Source: Anaeramoeba ignava
Lineage: Eukaryota > Metamonada > Anaeramoebidae
Length of the DNA: 64,000 bases
Reading direction: 5' to 3'
Assembly (NCBI GenBank): GCA_028826165.1
Contig: JAPDFW010000062.1
Coordinates: forward strand, 124,001-188,000
Part shown: one piece after another, positions 36,872-49,000 of the stretch
Numbering within the stretch: the first letter of the stretch is position 1
Layout: the number at the start of each line of letters is the position of its first letter
Notes under the pieces: generated by a model
Told to the model about the DNA's origin: nothing
Database searches by the model: none
Seen by the model: the letters and a program-made list of their open reading frames with translations, nothing else
Made by a program: the position numbers and the translations under genes

Positions 36872-38368
36872 TTAAATGAAAAAAGTTTCAAGTTCATCAA
36901 CTTCCCATGATTTAGGTGAACCAGCTAAATAACTTTTCGCTTCATTTGTTCCTTTTTCAATTCCATCAGGCAACTCAAAACTAACTCCAAAATTTGAACC
37001 ACCACCTTTAAATTTTCGATCAAACCAAAAATCTGGATAATATTCATTTCCTAAATCAGGACTTAATTCTCCTCTTCCGAAATTTGGACGTGAACCTAAA
37101 TGATCATAATAGAGAGCATAACCGACTTCTTCTTGTTTAACTGGAAACTTCATAGGTTCTCTATCATTCTTATCATTTCTTAATGAAAAAATAAATGCAT
37201 CTGGATCAGGAATAAATCCATCAGCTCCATAATCAAAACTCCATTTAGATCTATCCTCTGTCCATCCAGCTTTGGTATATCCTCCAAAAATGAAATTATC
37301 TGTTGTTTTAGCAATAACTAATACTTTTCCTTTTTCCATAACTTTTTGACACCATAATTTAGAATTAAGTCCATCTCTTTTTGTTGAAAATCCTTTCTTC
37401 ATTTTAGAGAGAAATTCATTATCATTTATCCATTCTTTTAATTTTCTGAAATCTTTTATTTCTTTAATTATTGTTGAATCAATTCTAATTCTTGATTTGA
37501 AAATGAATGATTTTTCATTTTGACTTTCTTTTTCAATAAATTCTTCTGGATTTTCAAGTTTTTGGAATTCAATTAATTTTTCTTTAATATCATTTGGAAT
37601 TAAATCTTCTTCTTCTTTTAAAGTGTTTTCAAGTTCTTCTTTTGAGAAATCAACAAATCTGATCTTATCAATAACATTTGAAATTTGCTTTTGTAATTTT
37701 TCTTTTTCTTCTTTATCAAGTTTTTGATTTTCTTTTTCTTGATTTAAATTAACTTTATGTTTTCCCCATTTCATTAATGATTCAAAAATTTCAAGTTCAT
37801 TTATAAAAATTTCATCATTGGATAATATTGAATTTAAATGATTTTCTTCAAGTTCAACAAAAAACGGAGTTTTGATAAATTCATGAAAATTTGCTAAAAG
37901 AAATTGATAAGCAGAATCAAATAATTGATTGAAATTCATTGATTCAGAAAATTTAAGAACATCAACAACAATTTCAAGTTGTAAATTGTTTTGAATAAAG
38001 TTTAAAGTAATTTCAATTAATTCATCAATTAAGTACTTTGTTGAAAAAATTAAAATTTCGATTGCATTTTCTAAATTAATTCCAATTTTTCCTGAATAAA
38101 AATAATTCAAAATTAAGGATATAATTGAACTTGAAAAATCTTTTAAAACAACTTTGTTTTCTTGAAACTCTTTCATTTTGGAATTGAAAAGAGATTTAAA
38201 ATATTGACTTCTTGAAGAAAGTATTGATTTATGAGTTTTAAATGTTATTGGAATTGAATCTTCATTTTGTTGACAAATTATTTCAAAATCAAAATAATTT
38301 TCTTCTTGGTTTTCAAATAAAGTTTTTAAATCATTTGAAAGCTTTTCTAAATTTGAATAATTTTCCAT
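36872..38368 (-). CDS. BTB-BACK-TLDc protein, copy 1
   Basis: Single exon, 498 residues. Residues about 20-125 are a BTB/POZ domain (YFDFEII, then TFKTHKSILSSRSQYFKSLF, then VVLKDFSSS and NYFYSGKI). About 130-240 is a BACK domain (ENAIEILIFSTKYLIDELIE, WGKHKV). A charged linker follows, and about 325-498 is a TLDc domain (FSTKRDGLNSKLW, FIFGGYTKAGW, DPDAFIFSLRND, ending in a SWEVDELETFFI strand). BTB proteins often recruit cullin-3; TLDc binds V-ATPase in other eukaryotes. Substrate unknown. A frameshifted twin lies directly upstream on the same strand. Confidence 0.88.
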   Translation of the reverse strand: MENYSNLEKLSNDLKTLFENQEENYFDFEIICQQNEDSIPITFKTHKSILSSRSQYFKSLFNSKMKEFQENKVVLKDFSSSIISLILNYFYSGKIGINLENAIEILIFSTKYLIDELIEITLNFIQNNLQLEIVVDVLKFSESMNFNQLFDSAYQFLLANFHEFIKTPFFVELEENHLNSILSNDEIFINELEIFESLMKWGKHKVNLNQEKENQKLDKEEKEKLQKQISNVIDKIRFVDFSKEELENTLKEEEDLIPNDIKEKLIEFQKLENPEEFIEKESQNEKSFIFKSRIRIDSTIIKEIKDFRKLKEWINDNEFLSKMKKGFSTKRDGLNSKLWCQKVMEKGKVLVIAKTTDNFIFGGYTKAGWTEDRSKWSFDYGADGFIPDPDAFIFSLRNDKNDREPMKFPVKQEEVGYALYYDHLGSRPNFGRGELSPDLGNEYYPDFWFDRKFKGGGSNFGVSFELPDGIEKGTNEAKSYLAGSPKSWEVDELETFFI

Positions 38369-39164
38369 TTATTTTTTTTAAAAAATAATAAAAATGAAAA
38401 TGATGAAATAAAAAAATTTTTTTCTTTTTAAATTAATTTTTCAAAATTAGAACTTCTTTTTTTTGAAGACAACTTAATATTTATTTTAAACAATAAATTA
38501 TTTTTGATCATTTATTAAATTTATTTTTTAAATTATTTATTTTAAATTTATTTAACTTTTTCATTTATTCAGTTTATTTTCAATTAAATTTATTTATTTA
38601 ATTAAATTTATTCCAAATTATTTTAAATTATTTAATTAAATTTATTTTTTTATTAAATTTATTCTAAATTATTTAATTAAATTTATTCTAAATTATTTTA
38701 TTAAATTTATTCTAAATTATTTATTAAATTTATTTTAAATTATTTAATTAAATTTATTCTAAATTATTTAATTAAATTTATTCTAAATTATTTAATTAAA
38801 TTTATTCCACTTTTTTTATTTATTTATTTTAAATTATTTAATTAAATTTATTTTAAATTATTTTTTTAAATTAAATTTTATTCCAAATTATTTTATTAAA
38901 AACATTTGACTAAATTGATTTTGAAATTAATTAAAACATTTGACTAAATTGATTTTGAAATTAATTTTGAAATTTGTTTTGAATTTATTCCGTTTTTTAG
39001 CTTTAAAAAGAAAATGAAAAAAAGAATGAATTTTGAAATGAATTTGAAATCAATTTTGAAATGAAATTTGAAATCAAATTTGAAATGAATTTGAAATGAA
39101 TTTTTGAAATGAATTTGAAATCAAATTTAAAATCAAATTTGAAATGAATTTGAAATGAAATGTT
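38369..39164. repeat. Spacer between the BTB twins
   Basis: Holds the minus-strand promoter of copy 1 (to about 38530, shared with copy 2), then TTAAATTTATT satellite (38530-38960), then the 3' flank of copy 2 with a gaaatgaatttgaaat array. No gene seen. Confidence 0.7.
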
Positions 39165-40800
39165 TTAAATGAAAAAAGTTTCAAGTTCATCTATCTCCCA
39201 TGATTTAGGTGAACCAGCTAAATAACTTTTCGCTTCATTTGTTCCTTGTTCAATTCCATCAGGCAACTCAAAACTAACTCCAAAATTTGAAACACCACCT
39301 TTAAATGATCTTTCAAACGAAAAATCTGAATAATATTCATTTCCTAAATCAGAACTTAATATTCCTCTTCCGAAACTTGGAAGTAAACCTAAATGATCAT
39401 ACCAGAGAACATAATCTACTTCTTCTTGTTTAACTGGAAACTTCATAGGTTCTCTATCATTCTTATCATTTCTTAATGAAAAAATAAATGCATCTGGATC
39501 AGGAATAAATCCATTATCTCCATAATCAACACTCCATTTAGATCTATCCTCTGTCCATCCAGCTTTGGTATATCCTCCAAAAATGAAATTATCTGTTGTT
39601 TTAGCAATAACTAATGCTTTTCCTTTTTCCATAACTCTTTCACCCCATAATTTAGAATTAAATCCATCTCTTTTTGTTGAAAATCCTTTCTTCATTTTAG
39701 AGAGAAATTCATTATCATTTATCCATTCTTTTAATTTTCTGAAATCTTTTGACTTTCTTTAATTATTGTTGAATCAATTCTAATTCTTGATTTGAAAATG
39801 AATGATTTTTCATTTTGACTTTCTTTTTCAATAAATTCTTCTGGATTTTCAAGTTTTTGGAATTCAATTAGTTTTTCTTTAATATCATTTGGAATTAAAT
39901 CTTCTTCTTCTTTTAAAGTGTTTTCAAGTTCTTCTTTTGAGAAATCAACAAATCTGATCTTATCAATAACATTTGAAATTTGTTTTTGTAATTTTTCTTT
40001 TTCTTCTTTATCAAGTTTTTGATTTTCTTTTTCTTGATTTAAATTAACTTTATGTTTTCCCCATTTCATTAATGATTCAAAAATTTCAAGTTCATTTGTG
40101 AAAATTTCATCATTGGATAATATTGAATTTAAATGATTTTCTTCAAGTTCAACAAAAAACGGAGTTTTGATAAATTCATGAAAATTTGCTAAAAGAAATT
40201 GATAAGCAGAATCAAATAATTGATTGAAATTCACTGATTCAGAAAATTTAAGAACATCAACAACAATCTCAAGTTGTAAATTGTTTTGAATAAAGCTTAA
40301 AGTAATTTCAATTAATTCATCAATTAAGTACTTTGTTGAAAAAATTAAAATTTCGATTGCATTTTCTAAATTAATTCCAATTTTTCCTGAATAAAAATAA
40401 TTCAAAATTAAAGATATAATTGAACTTGAAAAATCTTTTAAAACAACTTTATTTTCTTGAAACTCTTTCATTTTGGAATTGAAAAGAGATTTAAAATATT
40501 GACTTCTTGAAGAAAGTATTGATTTATGAGTTTTAAATGTTATTGGAATTGAATCTTCATTTTGTTGACAAATTATTTCAAAATCAAAATAATTTTCTTC
40601 TTGGTTTTCAAATAAAGTTTTTAAATCATTTGAAAGCTTTTCTAAATTTGAATAATTTTCCATTTATTTTTTTTAAAAAATAATAAAAATAAAAAAAAAA
40701 AAGAAACAAAAAAATTTTTTTCTTTTTAAACTAATTTTTCAAAATTAGAACTTCTTTTTTTTGAAGACAACTTAATATTAATAAACAATAAATTAATTTG
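38970..40800 (-). repeat. Segmental tandem duplication of the BTB-TLDc gene unit
   Basis: This segment matches about 36570-38530 head to tail, including gaatttattccgttttttag and ctttaaaaagaaaatgaaa at the 3' side and the aaaattagaacttctttttt stretch at the 5' side. Boundaries are approximate. Confidence 0.75.
39165..40663 (-). pseudogene. BTB-BACK-TLDc copy 2, frameshifted
   Basis: A tandem duplicate of copy 1. The N-terminal 300 codons differ by about three residues, but near 39755 copy 2 reads GAAAGTCAAAAG on the coding strand where copy 1 reads GAAATAAAAG. This 2-bp gain shifts the frame and stops after STIIKESQKISEN (310 residues). The TLDc part is open from 39695 to 39165 in the other frame (176 residues) and differs at about 23 positions. 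As written it makes a BTB-BACK protein without TLDc. The lesion is not a simple homopolymer slip, so a real mutation is likely, unless RNA shows otherwise. Confidence 0.75.
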
Positions 40801-42860
40801 ATCATTTTTAATTAAATTTATTTTAAATTACTTATTTAATTTTATTTAATTTCATTTATTCAGTTTATTTTATTAAATTTATTTTAAATTAAATTTTATT
40901 TTATTTAATTTAATTTATTCCAAATTATTTAATTAAATTTATTCTAAATTATTTAATTAATTTAATTCCAAATTATTTAATTAAATTTATTCTAAATTAT
41001 TTTATTAAATTTATTCTAAATTATTTAATTAAATTTATTCCACTTTTTATTAAATTTATTCTAAATTATTTAATTAAATTTATTTTAAATTATTTTATTA
41101 AATTTATTCCATTTTTATTTATTTTATTTTAATTTATTTAATTAAATTTATTTTAAATTATTTTATTAAATTTATTCCAAATTATTTTATTAAATTTATT
41201 CTAAATTATTTTATTAAATTTATTTTAAATTATTTAATTAAATTTGTTTAAACTTTTTATTTATTTTTATTTTAAATTATTTAATTAAATTTATTCTAAA
41301 TTTATTTAATTAAATTTATTCTAATTTATTTTAATTAAATTTATTCTAAATTATTTAATTAAATTTATTCCACTTTTTATTTATTTATTCAAATTTATTT
41401 TAAATTATTCCACTTTTTTTTATCCAATTTTTTTTATTAAATTTATTCCACTTTTTTTATTTATTTTATTCCAAATTATTTTATTTTAATTTATTCCACT
41501 TTTTATTAAATTTATTCTAAATTATTTAATTAAATTTATTCTAAATTATTTAATTAAATTTATTCTAAATTATTTTATTAAATTTATTCCACTTTTTATT
41601 TATTTTATTTTAAATTCATTTTAAATTATTTAAATAAATTTATTTTTTTTATTTATTTAATTTTAAATTATTTTATTAAATTTATTCTAATTTATTTAAT
41701 TAAATTTATTCTAAATTATTTTATTAAATTTATTCCACTTTTTTTATTTATTTAATTTTAAATTATTTTATTAAATTTATTCCACTTTTTTTATTTATTT
41801 TAATTTAAATTATTTAATTAAATTTATTTTTAAATTTTTTATTAAATTTATTCTAAATTATTTTATTAAATTTATTTTAAATTATTTTATTAAATTTATT
41901 CTAAATTATTTTATTAAATTTATTCTAAATTATTTTATTAAATTTATTCCACTTTTTTTATTTAAATTTTATTTTATTTTAAATTATTTTATTAAATTTA
42001 TTTTAAATTATTTAATTAAATTTATTTTAAATTATTTAATTAAATTTATTCCACTTTTTAATTAAATTTATTTTAAATTACTTATTTAATTTTATTTTAT
42101 TAAATTTATTCTAAATTATTTTTATTAAATTTATTTTAAATTATTTTAATTAAATTTATTCCACTTTTTTATTAAATTTATTTTAAATTATTTAATTAAA
42201 TTTATTTTTAAATTATTTAATTAAATTTATTCTAATTTATTTAATTAAATTTATTCTAAATTATTTAATTAAATTTATTTTAAATTATTTTATTAAATTT
42301 ATTCTAATTTATTTAATTAAATTTATTCTAAATTATTTTATTAAATTTATTCCACTTTTTTTATTTATTTAATTTTAAATTATTTAATTAAATTTATTTT
42401 AAATTTTTATTAAATTTATTTTAAATTATTTAATTAAATTTATTCTAAATTATTTAATTAAATTTATTCTTTTTTATTTATTTAATTTTAAATTATTTAA
42501 TTAAATTTATTTTAAATTATTTAATTAAATTTATTCTAAATTATTTTATTAAATTTATTTTAATTTATTTAATTAAATTTATTCTAAATTATTTAATTAA
42601 ATTTATTCTAAATTATTTAATTAAATTTATTCTAAATTATTTTATTAAATTTATTCCAAATTATTTAATTAAATTTATTTTAAATTATTTTATTAAATTT
42701 ATTCTAAATTATTTAATTAAATTTATTCCACTTTTTTTATTAAATTTATTCCACTTTTTTTATTAAATTTATTTCTAAATTATTTAATTAAATTTATTTT
42801 AAATTATTTTATTAAATTTATTTTAAATTATTTTATTAAATTTATTTTAAATTCCTTTTT
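40800..42860. repeat. 2-kb AT satellite
   Basis: About 80 copies of a variable 18-25 bp unit built from aaatttattctaaattattt and aaatttattccactttttt. No ORF of interest. The same unit appears at 38530-38900, so it predates or spread with the BTB duplication. Confidence 0.85.
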
Positions 42861-43099
42861 TTAGATTTGTTTGAAAAATTTCATCAAAAAAAAAAAAAAA
42901 TTTTTGTTTTTGTTTTTGTTTTATTTTATTGTTTTGTTTTGTTTTATTGTTTTTATGTTGAGTTGTTAAAAAAAAAATAAATAAGAATAATCTGTCGTAA
43001 AAAATAGAAGAAAAAATTTCAAAAAAAAAAGAAAAAAAATTTATTAAAAAAATTATTTCATTTTTTTTTCATTTTGCTTCAAAAAAAACAAAGAAAAAA
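42861..43099 (+). promoter_or_regulatory. 5' flank of the FG-GAP gene
   Basis: A change from satellite to unique sequence: gtttt repeats, A/T runs, then ATTTCATTTTTTTTTCATTT at about 43055 and an A-rich leader to the ATG. Resembles the starts of other genes here. Confidence 0.4.
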
Positions 43100-45262
43100 A
43101 TGAATAAAATAATAATAAAAATAATACTTTCAATTTTAATAATTCAAACAGTATTAAACACAAAATTAGTTTGGGTTGAAGAAGGAACAATAATAACAAC
43201 AAACGGACAATCACAAGACAACTTTGGATTCAGCGTTAAAATCAGTGAAGATACTATTGTGTCCGGAGCACCACAAGCAACAATAGCAAACAAAAGCGGA
43301 CAAGGAGCAGTTTATATATTTCAAAATAACGGAACAAATTGGAATCAAATGCAAATTTTGACAGCTAGCGACGGAAAAGCTGGCGACAATTTCGGAAACA
43401 GTTTGGCTATCCAGGACTCAATTCTCGTCATCGGCGCTTATTATTCTAACGTTTCCACTAACCATTCACAAGGAAAAGTTTATGTTTTCCAAAATAACGG
43501 AACAAATTGGATCGAAAGTCAAATTTTGACAGCTAGCGACGGTTCTTCTGGTGATTGGTTCGGAAAAAGCGTGGCAATCAATGGAAATTATATTGCGATC
43601 GGTGCGCAAAATGCGAATACAAGCGCAAACGGAGTCAATCAAGGAAAAGCTTATGTTTTCCAAAATAACGGAACAAATTGGAATCAAATGGAAATTTTGA
43701 CAGCTAGCGATGGCGCTTCAGGAGATTGGTTCGGAACAAGCATAGGTGCAAATGGGAACTATATTGTGATAAGCTCAGTCAGAGCAAATGTCAGCAATAA
43801 CACTCAACAAGGAAAAGTGTATGTTTTTACAAATAACGGAACCAATTGGATCGAAAGTGAAATTTTGACAGCTAGCGATGGTGCTTCTGGAGACGCTTTT
43901 GGATCAAGTATTGCTATTCTCGCAAACGACATCATCATCGGATCTCCAAAGGCAGAGGTCGGCACTAATGCAGACCAGGGCAAAGCGTATTACTACCAGA
44001 ACAATGGATCGAGCTGGGTCCAGAAAAGTATTCTTGTGGGAACTAACGGAGCAAAAGGCGATAATTTCGGTGCAAGTGTTGATGTTTCTTCTGAATATCT
44101 CATTGTTGGCGGTCCAAGAGCAGCCGTCGACGGAAAAACCGACCAAGGAAAAGCATGGATGTTCAGCAAACAAGGCGGCGATTGGACAAGTGATGGTGAG
44201 GTTGTTTCTAGAGATGGGCAAGCCCACGACAACTTCGGAAGTAGTGTGAGTATTTCTGTCAACCGCTCTGCAGTCGGTGCTTTTGGCGCAGAAGTCGGCC
44301 AGAACACGGAACAGGGAAAGACTTATTTTGTGGGACTTGTTGAAGCGCCTCCGCCAGTTACGATTGATTTTTGCGGTGCAATGTTTTCGCAATTCAATTG
44401 CACTTGGGAAGATCTTGGAAGTGACATTTCTTATGACATCAATTACAACGGAAACTGGCAAAATATCAATAATTCGCAGTATAACGGAACAAGTTACACA
44501 AAAGTGTTTGGATCACCAGAATTTACTGATATCACAGGAAACGTTGATTATTCTGTGCAAATCCGAGGATGTAACACAACAACAACAGCATGTGGAGATG
44601 GATCAACAGTTTACAATGTGTTGACACGAATTGACGCAGTAAAGACTTTATCCGGAATTCCAAGTGGAGATTACATTGATTTATCATGGAACTATCCAGA
44701 TGTTCCAATGGAAAACAGTGTACCAAAGTTGAATCACTATTTGATTTCTTATAAGGGAACGGGACCAACATCAATGGTGTCAGTTTCAAATATTACTTTG
44801 ACAGCTAGAATTTCCAATTTAACAACAACAGAACAATATGCCATCAAGATTTGGGCCTGCAGAACCGCTCTTTGCACAGGTGAGGATGCTGGAGAGGATA
44901 GTTCAATTGATGTCACAACCTCATTTGGAACTGTAAATGATCTCTATTGTGTTAGTTCAGGCTTCACTAGTTTGTATTGTTCTTGGTCTCCTCCTCAATC
45001 CACTTTTGTTCCTTATTTCTATAATCTTACTTATATTACCTCAATGCCTAGTGAAAATGGTACGGAAATTGTTAACTCTACCCAGGAAATGTTCGATATT
45101 TCTTATCCTCTTCGTCCTTATACTGTCTATCTTTCTGCTTGTAATCAGGATTCTTATTGTGGTATTCTTTCTCAATATGATCTTTATGCTGGTTATAGTT
45201 CAGCTTCTTTTGTTTCTTTTGTCTTTTGGTTTGTTGCGTTACTTTTTGTTTTTGTTTGGTAG
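43100..45262 (+). CDS. FG-GAP seven-bladed propeller and Fn3-like surface protein
   Basis: Single exon, 720 residues. An N-terminal signal peptide (about 1-20) is followed by seven FG-GAP-type repeats, each with D-(N/W/A)-FG-x-S, a (V/I)xG(A/S)P-like strand and QGK(V/A)YVF, the number needed for one integrin-alpha-like beta-propeller. From about residue 410 there are three Cys-containing fibronectin-III-like domains (FNCTWEDL, DLSWNYPD, LYCSWSPP). The final ~17 residues are hydrophobic to the very end (FVFWFVALLFVFVW), fitting a GPI-anchor signal or a tail anchor. Many N-glycosylation sequons (NNGT). Likely cell-surface adhesion or recognition. GC content and codon use are richer than in neighbours. 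Confidence 0.82.
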   Translation: MNKIIIKIILSILIIQTVLNTKLVWVEEGTIITTNGQSQDNFGFSVKISEDTIVSGAPQATIANKSGQGAVYIFQNNGTNWNQMQILTASDGKAGDNFGNSLAIQDSILVIGAYYSNVSTNHSQGKVYVFQNNGTNWIESQILTASDGSSGDWFGKSVAINGNYIAIGAQNANTSANGVNQGKAYVFQNNGTNWNQMEILTASDGASGDWFGTSIGANGNYIVISSVRANVSNNTQQGKVYVFTNNGTNWIESEILTASDGASGDAFGSSIAILANDIIIGSPKAEVGTNADQGKAYYYQNNGSSWVQKSILVGTNGAKGDNFGASVDVSSEYLIVGGPRAAVDGKTDQGKAWMFSKQGGDWTSDGEVVSRDGQAHDNFGSSVSISVNRSAVGAFGAEVGQNTEQGKTYFVGLVEAPPPVTIDFCGAMFSQFNCTWEDLGSDISYDINYNGNWQNINNSQYNGTSYTKVFGSPEFTDITGNVDYSVQIRGCNTTTTACGDGSTVYNVLTRIDAVKTLSGIPSGDYIDLSWNYPDVPMENSVPKLNHYLISYKGTGPTSMVSVSNITLTARISNLTTTEQYAIKIWACRTALCTGEDAGEDSSIDVTTSFGTVNDLYCVSSGFTSLYCSWSPPQSTFVPYFYNLTYITSMPSENGTEIVNSTQEMFDISYPLRPYTVYLSACNQDSYCGILSQYDLYAGYSSASFVSFVFWFVALLFVFVW

Positions 45263-46082
45263 AGAACACAAGAATTTTTAAAGAATTTTATAAAAGAATT
45301 TAACAAGAATTTAACAAGAATTTAACAAGAATTTTATAAAAGAATTTATAAAAGAATTTAACAAGAATTTAACAAGAATTTAACAAGAATTTATAAAAGA
45401 ATTTAACAAGGATTTTATAAAAGAATTTTATAAAAGAATTTTAAATCAAAATTTTAAATCAATTTTAAATCAATTTTTAAATCAATTTAATTAGAAATTT
45501 TAAATCAATTTTATAAAAGAATTTAACAAGAATTTAACAAGAATTTATAAAAGAATTTTATAAAAGAATTTAACAAGAATTTAACAAGAATTTAACAAGA
45601 ATTTAACAAGAATTTTATAAAAGAATTTAACAAGAATTTTAAAAAAGAATTTATAAAAGAATTTAACAAGAATTTAACAAGAATTTTATAAAAGAATTTT
45701 TAAAGAATTTTTAAAGAATTTTTAAAGAATTTTAAATCAATTTTTTAAAAGAATTTTAAATCAATTTTATAAAAGAATTTAACAAGAATTTAACAAGAAT
45801 TTTTAAAGAATTTATAAATCAATTTTTAAATCAATTTAATTAGAAATTTTAAATCAATTTTTTAAATCAATTTTTAAATCAATTTTATAAAAGAATTTTT
45901 AAAAGAATTTTAAATCAATTTTATAAAAGAATTTAACAAGAATTTTAAATCAATTTTATAAAAGAATTTTTAAAAGATTTTTTAAAAGATTTTTAAAAGA
46001 TTTTTAAAAGATTTTTTAAAGATTTTTATAAGATTTTTAAAAGATAAAAAATATTAAAAGATTTTTAAAATTCTTTATTAAA
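45263..46082. repeat. Intergenic AAGAATTTAAC minisatellite
   Basis: Copies of aagaatttaac, aagaattttataa and ttaaatcaattt units between two convergent genes. No gene seen. Confidence 0.8.
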
Positions 46083-49000
46083 TTATTTCTTCTTCTTTGA
46101 ATCAATATTTCTGGGAAGTTTCCTTTCAAAAGTTGTTTTCCCTAAAATAATCTTCTCTTTCCTTGATTTCTCTTCATTAACACTTCCAAGTAATAACCTT
46201 AATTTTGCTGAATCAATAATTCTCTCAGTTTCTTTTTGATATACTATTGACTTCCTTCTCTCTTTCTCATCTTCCTTATTCAACTGATCCCTCTTTAAAT
46301 TAACATCTCCCAACTTTTCTTTCTCTTCTAAATTTCCTAATTCCCTCTTTGAATCCAAATCAATGCTTTTTTCTTGTTCTCTTAAAAATTGATTGTGTTT
46401 TTTCAAAGCATTTATAAATTTTCGATTTTTTTTATCAGAAATATCATTTCCTTTCAACAATTTCAAAGCAAGTAAATCCATTTCACTTTCCGTTTTTTTT
46501 GACGGTTTATTTGAAGACGAAAAAATTGTTTTCTTGAGAATTTCAGTTGAATTTGAAAGAACAAATTTCGCAAGATCAAATGCAAATTGTCTTAAAAAAT
46601 TATTCCATGTCCAAGCAGTACTTGAATAAGTAAAATCATTTGTTTGCAGTTCTAAATCCTCGAAATTCGCAAAGAATTTTTTCTGCTCATCTTTGAAACT
46701 AATTTTAAGCTCAATTGATGTCACTTTGATATAATTGAAAATAATGTTTCTTGATGCTCGATATTTCATAAGTGTAAGATCATCAATTGCACGTTGCTTT
46801 GTTTTCTGTTTAACTAGGTTCGTTGTTTCCTGCGGTTTTTTTTTCTGATTCTTCCCTTTTTTCAATGTGTTTTCTTCATTCCATTTTTCGCCTAATCCGG
46901 TTTTCTTATTTTTTGCTTGATTATTTTTTTCAACATTTGACAAATGATTGCTATTATTGCTAATATTCTCATTTCCAGTTGTTTCTGATAAATTTTCATT
47001 TTTGGAACCATCATCATTTCGAACAAAAAAATCTTGCAAATGCGAATCTTTCAATCTTTCATTGGGAACAAAATTTGCATGAAGACTCGAGAAATCTTGT
47101 TTCAAAAGAGTTTCTAGAACAATAACTGGATCTTGAATAACATAAACCTGCTGGTCTGAATTAGATTCAACAATATTTGGATCAATAACTTCAACTGAAT
47201 CAAATGAGTTTCGCGAGTGATGCGCGCTTTTTGATTCATTTATATTCGCTGAAACAACAACAGCAACATTTTTTGGATCATTTTCCAAATCCTTTTTGGC
47301 TTTTCCTTTCTTCTTAAAAAACGGCAGATGAAGTTTTGCTCGAAAACCTTTTTTTGCTTTTGTCTTTATATCCTCATTTTTCTGCAATCCATGACCTGAA
47401 TCACCACCTCCAAGTCCTTGTAAAAATTTCTGTCTTGCTTTATCTTTTGGATTTTGTGCCTGGAATGATTCAATAAATTGAATTCGATGTTTTTGTTTTG
47501 CTGTTTTTTTGCGATCCTTTGAATTTCCAATCTCGCGATTTTTGGGGTTGATTTTCTCATTCATATTCACATCCAAATCAGTGGGATTGCTCATCCCAAA
47601 TTTCTCATCAAAAATACTCACAATGCCATGATAACTATCGATATTTTTGCTTGGATTGTCGAAATTTTCAAATAAAAAGTGGTACATTTTAACACAAAAA
47701 TCCTTAGTCAATTTGATTGTGATTGGATGAATATTGACTTCAAAATGGTCGTAAATCTGGATTCCTCCAACAGGAGCACTTGTCTTGGCTCTGATCAAGA
47801 AGGATGTGTTATCCTTGCTCCATCCCTGCTCTCTCATATGCGTTGGAATAAGCACATCAGGATAAATTGACTTCCGATCTAAATTCTGAATCAAAATGGA
47901 GCTAAATTCGTATCTGTTTGAAGACGAACCGTCTTCGTATTCAACGATAACTCCTCGTAATTTAGAAAGACTAATTCGTGTAAAAGCCTGTTTGAATTCA
48001 TCCACAAGTTCCCATCCCATTTCCGAAAATAAATACCGCATCTGATACGTTGGGATCTTAAGTTTTTCCTTCTTTTTTTGCGTTTCCATTCTTAGTTTAA
48101 TAAACTCAGTTATTTTCCGCATTTCCTCTTGTTTGCGTCGAATCTGCTCAAGAAGATGCTCTTGTTTCTTCACATTTTCTCGGTTCATTTGCGAACCATC
48201 TTTATCCTGCGAGGTTTGCTGGAAAGCGAGTAAAGTCTCTGAAATACTCACTTCTTTTTTCAACATTTGCAGTTGCGATTTTTTCTCAACAAGTCCTTCT
48301 TCTTTGTCAATATCCAGCGATAAAAGCTCCTCATCGATTTGCTCTTGGAAAAAAGCACGCGGTGTTTTACCGCCAAAGATCCACATCAAAACATCATAAA
48401 ATTGTTGATATTCGCGGGAATTTGTTCTGAGGAAAAATTTCTTAAAATAAATAGTGAAATCATCAACTTTGTGATTTGTTTCAAAAATTCCATATTCATC
48501 TCCCCGTTTTTTTGTGTGGATATATGTTTTTCTGTTGTATAATGTCCAATAAATATGCCACAAAGAAAGTGGGACAATTTGCTTGAGCTCTGAGCCCTTG
48601 ATTTCTCGTTCATTCAATTTAATATATCGTGCTGGAACCCACAGAATTTGACTTGATTCTTGGTTTATTTTGCGTGAGTTTTGCAGCGTTTTCTTATCAA
48701 ATTTCGTATTTGTTTTTGCTGTGAAGATTTGCGAATTACTAAATGCAATTTGAAGAAGATTCTTCTCAAAATCGGAATAACAAAGAAGAATCACATTTTC
48801 TGAAGGCATTACAAGACAAGCCTGAGCTTCTTCTGATTCCATATTGATTTGCATATAAATAAACTTGACTGAATAATTTTTTTCCATATCAACTTTGGTT
48901 TTCTTGATGTTTCTCAGCTCTTCTTCAACACGATCTGCATTTGTTTCTGTTATTTTTTGTTCTGTTTCTTTTTCTTTTTCTTTTTCTTTTTCTTTTTCTT

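Noticed and set aside
40800-42860. Possible centromere or replication origin in the AT satellite
   Set aside because: Only AT richness supports it; no motif or independent evidence.
43466-44461. Minus- and alternative-frame ORFs over the FG-GAP gene (up to 185 aa)
   Set aside because: Overlapped by a 720-residue ORF with seven clear repeats; the others have no family features.
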